From Earliella scabrosa (Eukaryota; Basidiomycota; Agaricomycetes; Polyporales; Polyporaceae): 64,000 nucleotides of DNA. Below the pieces are notes generated by a model, which did no database searches, was not told the DNA's origin, and worked only from the letters and a program-made list of their open reading frames with translations. Location of the stretch: the NCBI GenBank assembly GCA_022605405.1, contig JABYQQ010000010.1:1054001-1118000 (forward strand). Direction: 5' to 3'. Positions 10,301 to 23,500 of this stretch are shown piece by piece. Both the position numbers and the translations under genes were made by a program. Every line of letters begins with the position of its first letter. Position 1 is the first letter of the stretch.

Positions 10301-13300
10301 AGCTCAAGGTTGCGGGTCCGGTCCACCTATCATGCGGCCGCGAGGGGGTCGGGGTCTGTACATGTGTAGTTTAGTTGGAGACGGGCCTAAGGCCCAAGGG
10401 GCATAAAGCGTCAGACATCAGCGGCACACGCACATAGGCGGCTGAGGGGACGAACGGACTTACGACGTGGGTTCGTGCGGGCCGCGCTGAGCTTGCACGC
10501 TATCTAGCTGACGAGAGTTCGAAGGCATTGTCGGTTCGGGATATGGGGGGCTTGGGTACTTGGGCCCTTGGGCCCTTGAGTGCGAAGATTTGGCACTGTT
10601 GATATCGTTCAATTCGTGTCCACTGATGTCTGGAACTCCCGACGAACCTTGCAATGAGCAGCGGACACGAACGGAGGCTGCGCAGGTTCTTGGACGTCGA
10701 ACGCAGCTTGGCGGGCCCCGGATGGCCCATATGTTACAGTCGAGGTCGCTTGGTGCGGTGCGAGTGACATGGATGATTCATGAGCACGATCGAGCGCAAC
10801 CCGGTCCTACCACCACCTTCGCTCCTGTGCGCAGTCGCCCCGACGTCGACGTCGACGCCCGAACCACCAGACGCGCGTCCTCGGGCGGCGTTCCGCCCGC
10901 CTGCGAGGCTGGGAGGCCTTCGCGAAGGCCTCAAATAGCCTTCTTCGCCTTCGCCTTCGCCGTCGTGGCGCAGTACTTTTAACCCGGTCCCCGAATCCCG
11001 ATCCCCGATCCTTATGCATTATGTACGCGCAGTCGCCGCGGTCTTGACGCGTTCCTCAGTTCCTCAGGATCAGGATCAGTATCTTATCGTCTTATCGATG
11101 CCGTCAGCTTCAAGTCGGGGTGGCGCGTGCGGGGAACGGGAACGGGAGCGCGTGCTGCCATGCGCACCGCGAGCTTCCGTGCGCCGACTTAGACGTCCGA
11201 GGTCGGAAGTGAGGACCACGAAAGCCTGCGTGGTTCGCGGCATACCTAGGAAGCCCGATGCCTATGCCGAGAACTGTGGTATAGCAGTGAGTATCGCGCT
11301 TGTTCTAGCGACTTACCACACCCATGATCTTCCCACCGCCGTCGTTTGCTGACGTCGAGCATGGGACTTCTGAGCAGGTGGTCGTTGGACGCTCGACTCG
11401 ACTTTCAATGTTGAACGCACAGATGGACCAAGTTCAAGTTTACGGTTGTCTGATACATACGGTCAGCCTCGTGGAACGCCGAGAGAGTGCGGTAGAGGGA
11501 CATATACATACTGTAAGTACTATCAGCGCAGTCCCAGGTCTTGAAGCCTTGAAGCCTTGTAGTACTTATTCATGGAAGCTTCACGGCAGATAACCGGGGC
11601 CCACTCCTTAGCGGGACGTGCGGCGAACGCGAAGCCCGGGTGCGCGCGTCCGCGAGCCATCCGAACTCCCAGTATGCCGTATTCCAAATGTTGAGACGTC
11701 GTCTCTGCAGCCGGCGGCTGGGGCGCGCCGCAGACTGCAGAGCGGACATAAGGCCCTATTCGAGCGAGCACTGGCAGCGCGGGGAGCCAACGATGTCCGG
11801 TAACTGGTGGGAGGACTCGTGAGTGCTCCAACCGGGAACGAATACTTCAAGGAAGGAAGTGGGAGACTCCCCGCGAGCGCACCAGCGAAACTCGGTAAGT
11901 ACGTACACATCTGTGTCTGCCGTGACTCCCCGTCGACGACGCATTACCTGCGATGTCGTCCGAGTCGACGCCTGCTAAGAGCGGCCTCGTGAGTGTACTT
12001 GGCAAGAGGGGTGCAGACACGGTCAGTGACGGACGCACGTCTGCGTAGTACGTACCTTACGGTCCCTAGATCCGGCCTTCCAGCTCTCACGGGACGAGTC
12101 CCGGCGTCCAAACGTTCGCCTCTCACATTCACCGGCTTCAGCGCAATAAGTAAGTACGCCCAATGCTGATCGATGACCGTTGACCGGTGACCGAGAACCG
12201 TTGACCATCGGAAGCTACGAAACGACGAGCAGCGACGTTGATCTGCAGCTCTAGAGCCCCGACCTCGCCCTCGGGGAACGTCACCCAAACCCAAGAGGAG
12301 ATCCCTTCTAGCTCGCGATACACGCAACAGCGCCCCCCGGCGCGCACGCTCCCCGAGTTCCCGCACGCCTCGAGGCAGCCCGGTCAGGCAGTCATCCCTT
12401 CCAGCGCAGCCAGCCCTGAGCCAGAGCGCGAGCTCATACCGTAACCCACGGAGGCGCGCGCAGTTCCCCAACCCCCAGCCTGTCCAGGGTGGCGCATCAA
12501 TGCATCACGCGCACGCGCAGCTCGACGCTGGGGCTCTGTATTCGGAGGTTCACGTTCGTTCAGCCCCACAGCGCGACGGTGCGCGTCCGCATAAGCGCAT
12601 GAGGAGGCCCCGCGTCCGGCGCACCGTGGGTTCTCGCGAGTCGACCATTTTGTTTTTTTGCCCTTTTGCCAGTGTGGGAACGCGCGCGCGGAAGGGCCCT
12701 GTCGCTGACGGAAGGACTGGACGCGGACGCGAAACGGGGGTTCTGCTCGGGCCTGGGGAGTTCTGCACGGTCGGAGACGTGCGCGCCGGGCGTACGACAG
12801 CGTACGACCACTGTCGCTGTCGAGAGTCAGACGTCAGATAGCCGAGGTGGTTTATGGCCGCGCCGGGGCTGGCAGCTGTGGGTTTCAATTGCCAGTCTTT
12901 TACACGTCGATAAGGGCCAGGGGGCGGGTGCAGGCGCGGCGGGGTGTTCGGGAATCTTGTTCAGGAGCGCTCCCGGGAGGACCGAGAGCTGGCTCTGGAC
13001 GAGCGGCGTGGGGGAGAGACAGCGCGCCATGTGCGAGCGCGAGTGGATCTTGAACTGCACGCGCGCGCACCCGAGCGCAAACAAGATAGGAGGCAGTTGC
13101 AGCTCCTTTCGCCCGGGGTTCCTGCCCTGGCCACCTTGCATGGGCCCGGTTCTCGGCTACCCATACGTGGGACACGGGGCATGAGTGTTGAACGTTGAAA
13201 GTCGAGGTCCCTGCCGAGCCCGAAGCTCGAGAGGAGAGGGGCGCGCGAGGATCAAGCCGATGCGCCGATCCCTGCACCTGCGTCGACAGTGCGCGCGAAC

Positions 13301-16300
13301 GAGTGCGCGCGAGGGGGGCCAGGGGCGGGCTGATACCATGGGTCTATGTCTTACCGCGCGTATGTCGGAGGCGCGGAGACAGTGTGGATCTCGGCCCCCA
13401 CGGCTGTGGCCAGACGCGTCGGGCGCAGTAGCTCGGGCTCTTGTGGACTCAGTGCTCACGCGCACGAAGGACAGGTTTTGACGCAAACTGTAAGATATGA
13501 ATAGGGATGTGTGAGCCCGGCGAGACTGAGGATCAAGATGATAGAGATAGACGACGGACCCGACGTTCACGTTCGACAGTCCTGATGCGGCGGCGCGACA
13601 GAACGCAAACGCAAATGCACCGCGAGGATCTAGACATGGGGGCTCTTGACATACGCACCGGGCTGACATGGTGCTTTGGTTTGACATATCACCGATAGGC
13701 CTAGACGGCTGGAGCGTCGATCTCAAACATGGAGCATCACACAACCAAATTAATGTTCGGCACCCATGCAACGGCTGCGGCAGTGGCGCGACACTTCCTG
13801 TCGAGCGGCGCGCGACGAGCGACGAGCATGTCACTGCGATGGGACCCAGGGACTGGAATCCGGCGCAAACATACGGAGCAGGGACGTCCGGTCGAGCACC
13901 CGGGCCCAAGGTGGACTCGGCCACATCAGTACTCAACTCCGCAGGGGGAGGAAACGCGGGGAGATCCACGAGTCGGGCTCAGTACTGAAGTACTCAGGGA
14001 CGCCGAAGCAGCGTCGGACTTGCGCTCGGACTTGCAACGCGCGTGATAGCGATGCTATCAATGGCGGTAGGTTGGAGGCCAGGACCAGGACCGGGAATGA
14101 CATTAAGGAATAAGGGGAACGGGAAGGAGAAGAAGAAGAAGGGAGGGAGGGCAGGGAGGAAAGGGGCATGGCCACGGGGAGGAAGGGGAGGGACGGGAGG
14201 GAAGGAGGGGGGCCGATGCTTCTGCCCTCCCCTCCTTCTCTGCATAATGGAACGGCCCCGCGCGTTCGGCGCGGGCTGCCCGCATTCGTGCCCGGAGGAC
14301 GACTATCGCCATGGCTATCGCACTATCGCACCTTCGCGGCTGGAGAGGCGGCCTTCGTCTTCGCGTTCTTTGCGTTTGGCCCTCCTGTGGGCCTGTTAAC
14401 GTTGATGGTGTGTGGTCTGCCGGGACCCGGGATGGTTTGCGTCTATGCCGCCCATTGAAGTTGAAGGTGAAGCTACCAACGTGAACCGTATCCGCGACCC
14501 ATATCCAGCCGCGCTGTATTCCAAGTTCAAGCTCAAGTCCGAGTCCGAGTCTGGGTCCAGGTCCTGCTGTATGCGTATCCTTTCCCCGTATGTGTTTTGC
14601 TCAGATCTCCGCGCCGTCGAAGCCGACGTTGTCAGTGCAGTCGTAATCGTAGGCAAGGGTCCGACGCCACAAGCCGTATACATCCAGCAGTGCGCCAGGC
14701 GTCATCCGGACGTAACCAAATCACCCAAGTCGTCGTCGTCGCATGCAATGAGCGATGGCTGCGGGCACTAGAAGGCACAGCGAGGGCCGAAAGTCTAACT
14801 TGGAGAGCTTGAGAACGATAGTCCTGGGAGCAGCTCGCCCAAAGCGGCTCTCGAGGAACTCCGGCCGTCCGCGGCCGCCGGGATGATTTGGGAAATCGCA
14901 CCGCGCGCGCGAGCTTCCCTGTCCAAGGTTCGACGCGTCCAGCCCATGGCCACCACTGTACAGCGAGGACTGGGGTCTGCCGGTGGGCGTGCCGCAATTC
15001 GGGATCGGTGTCTGTTTCGGAGCGCAAGGTTCGTGTGGCGGACCGTCCTGGGTGCGCTGCGGGGTTGGGGCGGAGCCAGGGAGACTGCACGCGCGCACGC
15101 GGGCGGAGTGCGAACTTGCAGACCGCGAGAAGGGGATGTCGCAGACAGGCAAGGGCAAGGGCCCGAGCCTGAGCGTGGGCCTGAGCGCTGAGCTAGAGTC
15201 GACAGGCTCAAGTGGGCGGGAGCAGTGCTGGGTCTCTGTGCCCCTCGCGGGGTCGCCGGTCGGTAATTACAGTGTCTGGGGAGCTCCGCGTCGCGCTTTG
15301 GATTCGAGACTCGAGCGCAGGCCAAACTCAAACCATATGCATATGCATGAGCCACGAGCGAGACAGGCCTGCGCGGGTGCAGTCGCGACTCGCGTCTGTC
15401 CAGTGTCTCGGTGGCGGCGCTCTCTGTGTGTGCAAGCTGTCGACGTGGTGTGCGCGTTTACTCGTGCGGGGGAGACAGGCCTTCCAGATGGAATTTGTGG
15501 CTGCTGCCTGTTGTCCAGCGAGGCTCGGACCTGATGGGAGCGGGGCGGGAAGAAGGCTTGGTGATTGGCGTCGGCGGGTCAGCGGGCAGGATAGACAGTG
15601 GACATGGACGTTGTCGGACGTCGGACGTTGGACGCAGGACGGGCACTAGACAGGACTTCTGCTTCGACTTCGATGGCCAGGAAATGTCAGCATTAGAGGC
15701 CAAGGCGTGGGCATAGAGAGTCTCGGGCATACGACTCCACGGCTTCATCGATGCTGTGTCCGCGAATCGACGCGGAGGTGAGGCGATAATGCTGAGGGGA
15801 CGGCGCCGGTGTCCCGCGTACGTCATGCTATATGAAAAGAAGGCAACGGGATGGATTAGAGGAAGCACTGACCAGTGACATTCACCTCCACTTCGAGTTC
15901 CGGTGGCACGTTCGAGTGTCGGTGGTGGTGATGGTGGTCGTGCGTCTTCGCGTTCAATGTTCATTTGACGTTAATAGTTCGTGCGCGGGGGAGCGGAAAT
16001 ATGGCTCGAGGCAGGAGACTCGGATTGTGGACCGCAGATATGGTGGGCGTATCGGTCGATCGACGTATGCCTTGCTATCAGCGCGCTTGGAAGACTGGCC
16101 GGAAAGAGGATGAACGCAGCAGGATGAGTGGATGCAGACTGCACGCATGGACATCATACAGATACTGCAAGGCACAGGGGCACGCCACCATGGTACATGC
16201 GCCCGCAGGCCAAACGTTGAGAACATCGAACCTGGGATTCTCAAGTCCTGCACCGGCAGAACGTCTCGCCCGCAGCTAGATCTCGTATCGTGACGAACTG

Positions 16301-17559
16301 CCTGCATGGACTTTGGCCAGGGAGTACAGCGTTCAAGACCGGTATGTGCGCAGGTCAATTCGGGCGTTCTCATGCGCACAGGCCCGAACTTTGCATCTTC
16401 GCGCGTTGGTACTTGTGCCGGAGTTGCGGAGGAGGAGAGCTGCACGGGAAGACGCACGATCGTGCACCGATTCTGAGAGCGGCGTTGCGCACCCCGCCGA
16501 CGTGCAGATCCCGCGGGTGCTGCGACATGCCGCGAGCAAGGGAACTGCAGAAGGCCCGAAGGGGGCAGTAAGAGGGCAAGATGCGAGATGTGTGAGATGC
16601 GCAGTCGCGGGATCTGGAGAGAGAGAGAAGAAGGCGGAGACACACACACAATTCCAAGAATGCGATAGACGTGGACGTGGGCGGGACACGGCGGCGGCGG
16701 TTGTATCAGCGGACCAGCCGTGCTGTATTCCGGGAAGCGGGGGTGTTCGTTCGTGCGTGCGGAGAACTCAAGAGAAGAAGAGCACACCGGACTGAAAGCG
16801 GGGGCGGTATGTCAATGAATTGGGCGTCGAGGGCTGGTGGCGTGCGCTGGCCGCTGTCATGGGCGGCGAGAGGGCTTGCATGCATGATGATGGAGCGCAA
16901 GCATGTGCGAGAGACTCGGACATGGAAAATAGAGCGGCTCGCGCGAGAGGCATGGATTGATGAGCGGGGCTGGGTACATGGAGTGGGCAGAAAGTGGGCA
17001 GGCCGGGGTGCTGGACGAGGTGAGGCTGCGGAGGAGGGTGTCCCCGTTAAACCCACCGACACGGTTCCCAGCCTAGGACGGTTCGGGTGAGAGCGACGAG
17101 GACGAGGAGTGGTTGTGTTGAGTCGTCGGCGATGCTAGTAGCGCAGTCGTAGGAGCAACCGAGAAGATGGCATGCATTCGAGACCTTCGCAAGACGTTCT
17201 CGGGGCTGAGAGAGAGAGCGATCAGTCGCGCGCAGGCGGGAGTCGGCTCCTCCGGCTCGCGCGTCGGATGCCTGCACGGAAAAACTGGCACGGAACGCGA
17301 TTGGCCCTAAACGGGGGCTGCTTATGTCAGAGAAGCGTTTCGGCGGGTGGGTGAAATCACTCCTGCCATATCTGGGATCCGGATGAAAAGTGCCAATTCC
17401 CAAAGAGCAGTCCACACCGGCGGATTGGCTTCTGCGCAGAAGCAGGCTCCAGGAAGGGTACTGTCATCAAACTCTACGCCAAGACCTGAACTCGTCCCCC
17501 AGTAGCAGCCGACTGTACTCCACTCAAATAGGCCTCTCCCTCGCCTGCGTTCATGCCCG

Positions 17560-17802
17560 CTGATCCTCCCCCCTCCCCTCCCTCCACGCTCCCGCCCGAC
17601 GCCCCCACCCGCACCCGCCCGACGCGTCTGTCGCGCGTCCCCGACTAGCGCATACAGTCACTCGCTTCGCCGCCGCCGCACGTAACCGTTACCTCATCCA
17701 CCGCCTGTCTTCCGGCCACGCGTCGGAGGTGTGTACTCAGACGCGTACTTGTTTTCGTGATTTTACCATGCTCACCACCACGTAGCCAGCACACGCCCCG
17801 CC
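17560..17802 (+). promoter_or_regulatory. CT-rich promoter tract and 5' leader with a uORF
   Basis: A strong pyrimidine tract (about 17566-17620, CCTCCCC-type) lies 180-240 bp before the start codon, as is common upstream of fungal transcription starts. The leader holds a five-codon upstream ORF at 17768-17785 (ATG CTC ACC ACC ACG TAG), ending 17 nt before the main ATG. Both readings are inference from position. Confidence 0.45.
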
Positions 17803-20500
17803 ATGCAGTCTGACCTCATGAAGCGCACCCTCGCAGCATCCCACCGCGAGTTCCAGGAACTTGACGCGAAGCTCGAGCTCTTGCACCAGCTCGGCTACGG
17901 CGACCGCATCTGCCTCGACGACGACGCGTCAATCTCTGAGAAGGGCTCTTACCTCGACCTCGACACGGACCGTTGGATCCAGGCGGAATGCAAGTGGGCG
18001 TTGGAGGAGGCTGCAGAGTCCGCGTCGGACATCCCAGACTTGTTTGATGGTCAGTCCGCACTTCTTCCATCGCACCCCCCATGCCCGCAGCTGATTCGCA
18101 ATACAAACACGTCACAGTCGAGGAAGATGAGGAAGCCTGTCTGCCGTACGTCTATGACCCGACCTTCTTCGCTGCCAGGCAGTCCATGCCGCCGACCCCG
18201 CGATCGCGTTCCGAGAGTCTGTCGCAAACCCGATGTGATGTGGACAAGGTATGTCCGTTGCCATCTGTCGGCGTGTTTTCTCCGGTCTATACGCGCCCTT
18301 TCGCTTGTCCTGGGTGTTGGAACGTGCCCCCTCTTGACTCCATGCCTTCTACTGCTCCTCTCCGTTGTCGCACGCGAGGGGGGACGAGGACGAGTGTCGC
18401 GTCGTCGTGTTGCGATCGACCAGCCACCGTTCAAAGTTTTAACTTTTTCGGGCCCCGGGACCTGCCCAGTGGAGCTGCATCGGTGGCGTCCGGACGCCCA
18501 CTCGGCCGACCCCGATACGCCGTCCTGCCTGATTAGGGCTAGTGCTGCTCGGATGCTGTGTTGCCGCACGCGGCCCGGACTTTCCCACGTGCCGTATTGC
18601 ACTCGCTCCGTCGTCGTCGTGTGAAGACGTCCGCGCTGAGCCTCCCCCGATGCTCGCTAGCCTTCTCCCTCATCACTCGTTCTGCTCTCATCCGAACCCT
18701 TGTCTGATGCGTATACATTTCTTTCTAGCCCCTTCCTAGCGTACCACCATTGAGGGTGCGCAACCGGCCAAAGCTTGTCGTGCCGCCTCCCTCGCCGGCC
18801 GCGAAGTCATTATTGCCTTCGCCCCCCGCGAGCCCGCCAGTCTCTCCGCGCTCTGCGCGAGCAGATTCCCGCTCACCGCCCTCGTCACCGCGGCTCTCAC
18901 GCAGCTCCCCGCGCTCGCAAGGCTCACCGAGCCTTCCCCCTGTGTCCCGCCCGTACCCGCACCGCCATGCAACCTACCCTTCCATCTCATCCACCCTTTC
19001 CCTTCTGGAAGAGCGTGAAACAGAGCAGGAGAAGAGGTCAGCGGTGTATGTCGCGGACCAGGACGTGGAACCTGGTCTTCCCAAGCCAATGGCTCGTGGC
19101 CGGAGCTGTAGCGCCACAGTGCCACGTAGTGCTGAGCTGGGCGGCGCTCTCCCAATAAGTGCTAGCCCTAGGCGCAGGCAGCGTCCCGCCCTTCCCGTAT
19201 TGGCAACGTCAGCGTCGTCTCCACAGTTGCGACACCTTGCGGAGCTCGCGACAACGCCGTCGCCTTCGTTCTCGTGCTTGGGGAGCCCTTTGCTTCCCTC
19301 GCCCATGAGCGACGTTACCGTCACTCCAGAAACGGAAGTCGTTACTCCTGGCGAGGCGATCGCGTACTCACCCTTTGAGAACCCCGCTGAGGAAGCGGAA
19401 GAAGCGGCCACGGAGCCCGGTTTAGCGTCTCGCTGGTCGCTTGATTCGGTGGCGTCCCGCCCCCGCATCAACCAGATGGCCCTTGATGATGCGTCATCAT
19501 CACCGGCTAGTAAGACGAAAAAGCGAGATCGTCTCCTTAGTTTAATATCCGGCCGTTCACGGTCTGGGTCTGTGACTAAGCCTTTGCCCCCGCCCAACAC
19601 CCCTCGCGGCTCGTCCGACGTTCTTGACATTCGCCGCATTGACTCCCGCGACGCTCCCTCTCCTTCCTCCCGTCCATCGTTCACCATGCCCCCGAAGATC
19701 TCGATGGCGCCCTCGCTGGCCTCCTCTGACTCTTCAAACGCGTCCACCCTCGCGACGCCCATCGAGCCCAATCACCCTTCCGACTTCTCCGACCCCTTTA
19801 TGGCCGACGGCCCCTCCTGCATGCGCGAACAGGACGAGCATGAAGACGAGAGCCCTGTGTTTGCAGAGAATCCGTACATCATCCCCGAATCACCCCTCCT
19901 CCGGCCAGAGTACGCTCCGCATTCCCCGCCATCTCCACATCGTCACCTCTTGCAAACGCACGATCCCCTCACACTTCAAATTCCTGATCGCCCGATGTCA
20001 CCGGCGTCTCCCCCTCCGCAGCCCACCCTTCCTCTGCCTTCACCAAGCACGCCCTCGCCGTCCTTCCTCGTGCCGTCACCGCGTCCGCAGTCGTTCTTCG
20101 CGACGCTCACCGGTCGCCAGCGGAGGCGAAAGAAGAAGCTCGTCATCAGCGGCGCGCCCCTCGAACTGGGACAGTCGCGATCGTCGTCGTCGGTCTCGAA
20201 CAGCCAGGCGGCGGACGACCTGCACCATCGGCAGGCGGAGCAGCAGCGGAGGGTGCAGAACGTGGTGAAGTGGTGCGAGAGTTTCGGGCCCGTACGGAAG
20301 ATCGAGACGAAGGAGGATGGGAGTCTGCACGTGTACTGGAAGGATTGGGAGGTCGCTGACATGGTGCGTATTCGTATTCTTCGTTCGCGCGTACCCGTTG
20401 TTCATGCTCCATCCCTGCCACGTAGGTGTGCCGCATCCAGGCGCAAGTTGTCATTAAGGACGTCGGCCGCGTCAACCTGGCGTGGTACTACATCTCATGA
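17803..20500 (+). CDS. Hypothetical Ser/Pro-rich protein with RRM-like C-terminus
   Basis: Four exons can be read: 17803-18049, 18091-18248, 18729-20363 and 20426-20500, giving about 704 residues. Introns are 41 nt (GTCAGT...GCAG), 480 nt (GTATGT...TTTCTAG) and 62 nt (GTGCGT...CGTAG); all keep the frame. The first 130 residues are acidic and ordered-looking (motif EFQELDAKLELLHQLGYGDR). Residues about 135-630 are Ser/Pro-rich and probably disordered. The last 65 (VVKWCESFGPVRKIETKEDG... then DMVCRIQAQVVIKDVGRVNL) have the alternation of an RNA-recognition-motif fold, though no clear RNP1/RNP2 signature is seen. I do not recognise the family. The 480-nt second intron is long for this genome and could hide a small exon. 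An RNA-binding role is inference only. Confidence 0.7.
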
Positions 20501-23500
20501 GCCCTCCGCCGCCCTCCGCCCGTCCATGCGCGCCGATCATCGTCGACCAACTCATAACTCCCGCCCCCCTATCATCCCTATCATCGCACAACGTTCGATC
20601 ACCGCGGTCCGCCCCCAGCCCACCCATCACCCACACTCATTTTCGTTTAATTTATTCCATTCCTTCAACTGATACACTCCTTGCAACTGTACATAAAGCA
20701 TCGCATCCACCGATCGTGGTCCGTCCGGCACGGCACGGCACCACGCTCACTAACTGCCACGCACACACTCATTCGCATCTTGCGTCCCATTCGCATTCTT
20801 CTCTCTCTGGACTTTGGGCGCCGCGCTGATACGATACCTGCTTGCATCTACCCGTCCCTGCACACCCCGCCGTTTTCATGCTCATCCGCATCCGCATCCT
20901 CACAATCGCACAATTGCACATCCGCACATTGCATCATTCACCCACATATGCTGCATCCCTTTCCTCGGTTGGTTTATCGCAGGATCTCGAGGTCTTCTGA
21001 AGAAGACCCTCGTGCTTGGTCGCATCGTCACATGGTCTGGCGAGCCGTCGCTCGTCTGGTCTCTCTCTCTCGTCACCCCCTTGTCTGTGTCTGTACTGCT
21101 CCCTGTCTCCCTCTCATCCTCATCCCGGACCGTGCTTGCTCCCGCTTACACTTCACCCGCAATCGCACTTACCCTATCCCCCGCATACTCCTCCTCCCCC
21201 ACCCACATCGAACATTGTCTCCGCCGCAAGTTGCGGCGCGCGCAACGCGAAGCTGTTAGGGCGTGTGGAAAGTACTGTAGCACTCTTGTATATGCTGTAT
21301 CTAATCACATAGAGGTGCGCCAGGCGCACAGGTCGGCGAATCGAAAGACAAATTGGAAGTTTACCGTCTTGCCGTCTTGCGTCGTTGGATCCCCCCTCTC
21401 TCCGCGAAACCTGGCCGTCGCCGGCCGTTGCATGGTGGATGTGGCCTCGCCCCTCGAACTGTTGGGATCACATATGGTCGACGGCGACAGACGGCTGACG
21501 TTTGGCTTTATCTGCCTTGGCGTGATCGCCTTGCGGAGGCGTCGGCCGCGTCCGCTTTCGAAGTCTCGCGACGGGCCACGTCGAGTAAGTAAGTAGCGAT
21601 TGACGACGGCGCGACCCGCCTCGAGACCGCGACTTCATTATCATCAATATTGACGGGCTCATATAGATGGCGGAGGCATTCAATTAACGCGTCGAGTGGT
21701 TGCGGGGGGCCATTATTGCGCTTCATATATTGAGGCGGAATTGGACCCTGCCGCCGGATTGATATGGATAATGGTGGGCATCCGTCGTAGCGACGTCCCG
21801 AATATGTTGCTGCCCTTCCATTAGTATCAGTACTAGTACTGGGGGTTCAGGTGAAAGCGTTTATAGGGCGCACGAGTGAAAAGAGGGTGTGCGCCATTGC
21901 TGATCGTCCTGAGAGGCCCAGGCCTCCGTCGGTGATGACTAGTGACTGCCCGACCCTCGCGGCGCCACGCAGGAGGAGTTTCAAAGTTTTGGAACTTGAA
22001 GTTGGTTGGGAGGGAGAAATTTGAGCCGATCGACCTGCGTGATCTCCGATGTTCCTGACGACGGTGTGTTTCGCGGGTACGCCATGTGGCTCGCGAGGCG
22101 TTATGCTGCGTTATGGCGTGCCGCGTCGGTGGTGGTAGTGCGTCGTGTTGTTTGCGTTCTTGCTATCTTTTGTATCGAGAGTCTCGTTTCGGATGAGGGT
22201 AAGGCTGTTTTCAGGAGGGTTCAACGCCGTTCAAATTCAAGTACGTTGAACTTTGAACGCGAACAGCTATTAGGGACTCGGATCCAACGGCGCGGAGCGG
22301 CCCGGGGTGATCCGCTGGGAAGCGCCGCCTGCGGAGGTGCAACTTGCCAAATGTGTTTCGTCGGACGCAGTCCGGCGAATCTCCCTGCAGTGAGGCTACT
22401 ATGGACTGGATAAACATGTACTCAGAACTACAGGCGCTGCATATCGCAACTCGAGGTCCATAGCGGTAACGTATGTTACTGACAGCTCCTCGTACTAGTA
22501 AGCACAGGGCTGCGAGCACCAAATTGCTTCTTGATACGCAATGCGGATGGTGACAAACTTGCTGGGACTTTAACGCTGGTACATACTGCCCTCCGGTGCG
22601 CTGCTTCCTCTTATGACGCTCAGAGGCAGATGAACAAACCAGTTAACGATCTTCTTACAGCCCTGAGTCCTACATTGCCGCTTGCTACGGAGGCGGACCA
22701 TATTCAGCAATCGCTCAGGTGTACTGCGCGGACCGTCTACGTATTCGAATGAACCCCGAGCGGCCGAGCCTGACCAAAGCAACGACTGTCATCTGGCTGG
22801 CCTGTGTCTACCACGTGACACTGTGGTTTGGACCGCGAGCCATTTCCTCCGATGACGAACCTCAGAGACCGAGGTGATCTGACTTGTGCTAGTCCTAAAA
22901 ATTCCGCAAGTGTATTGACGATGTGTAAAGCCATGCCTTGGCGCAGATGTATTGGGCAAGGGTACGGTCTACGTGACAATCTGTCGTTTTGCAGCAAGCG
23001 ATCCCTTCGACCATGCAGGACTCAATGGGAAGCACCCACGGCTTCACCTCACACCCAATCTCGATCCATTCTTTTCTGCCCCGCTCCCCGCTCCTCTCGG
23101 TGTTCTCTCACGAGCCGATGTGCCCCGGTGCCACGCGGTCGTTAGGCGATCCGCAGGTGAGAATCATCACATCGTACAAAGTCGCAAGCGTGTGCGCTGA
23201 TCAGGACTTTGCGCTCAGTATGTGCCGAAACGGCGCCCTGTGTACACTTTGCGAGAGCATTGGGCTGTGCGGGCGTGCGCGCGGGTCGGCTGGCTCCGGA
23301 GCCAGAAGACCATGCGTCTTCCACGACCTCGGCCTCGGTCGCTGAGGTACGTACGAGCGGTCGGCGAGTATATACATACATGCCCCATACCGACTGCCTT
23401 GCATTCCACCCAAGGTCACCGCGTCGATCGCAGCATCCAAGTCGATAGACTATGGTCGTGCTCAATGTGATTCCAAAGACCCTGTTGGCTTTAACCCGGT

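Larger units (their letters stand above)
5496..17559. other. 12-kb stretch without a supported gene
   Basis: No frame here reads as a recognisable domain, and frames of 200-280 codons on the minus strand (for example near 7.3-8.1, 13.2-14.0 and 16.0-16.8 kb) have low-complexity, arginine/serine-rich translations typical of chance frames. Short GTAC runs occur near 8.85, 9.71 and 11.9 kb. The stretch contains the G-rich tract at 6264 and the diverged duplicate at 6520-7345. It may be decayed repeats or intergenic DNA. Confidence 0.5.

Noticed and set aside
13157..13969. 270-codon minus-strand frame
   Set aside because: Composition is that of random GC-rich DNA and no motif is found.
15954..16787. 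277-codon minus-strand frame
   Set aside because: Ser/Arg-rich, no motif, and no flanking exon signals.
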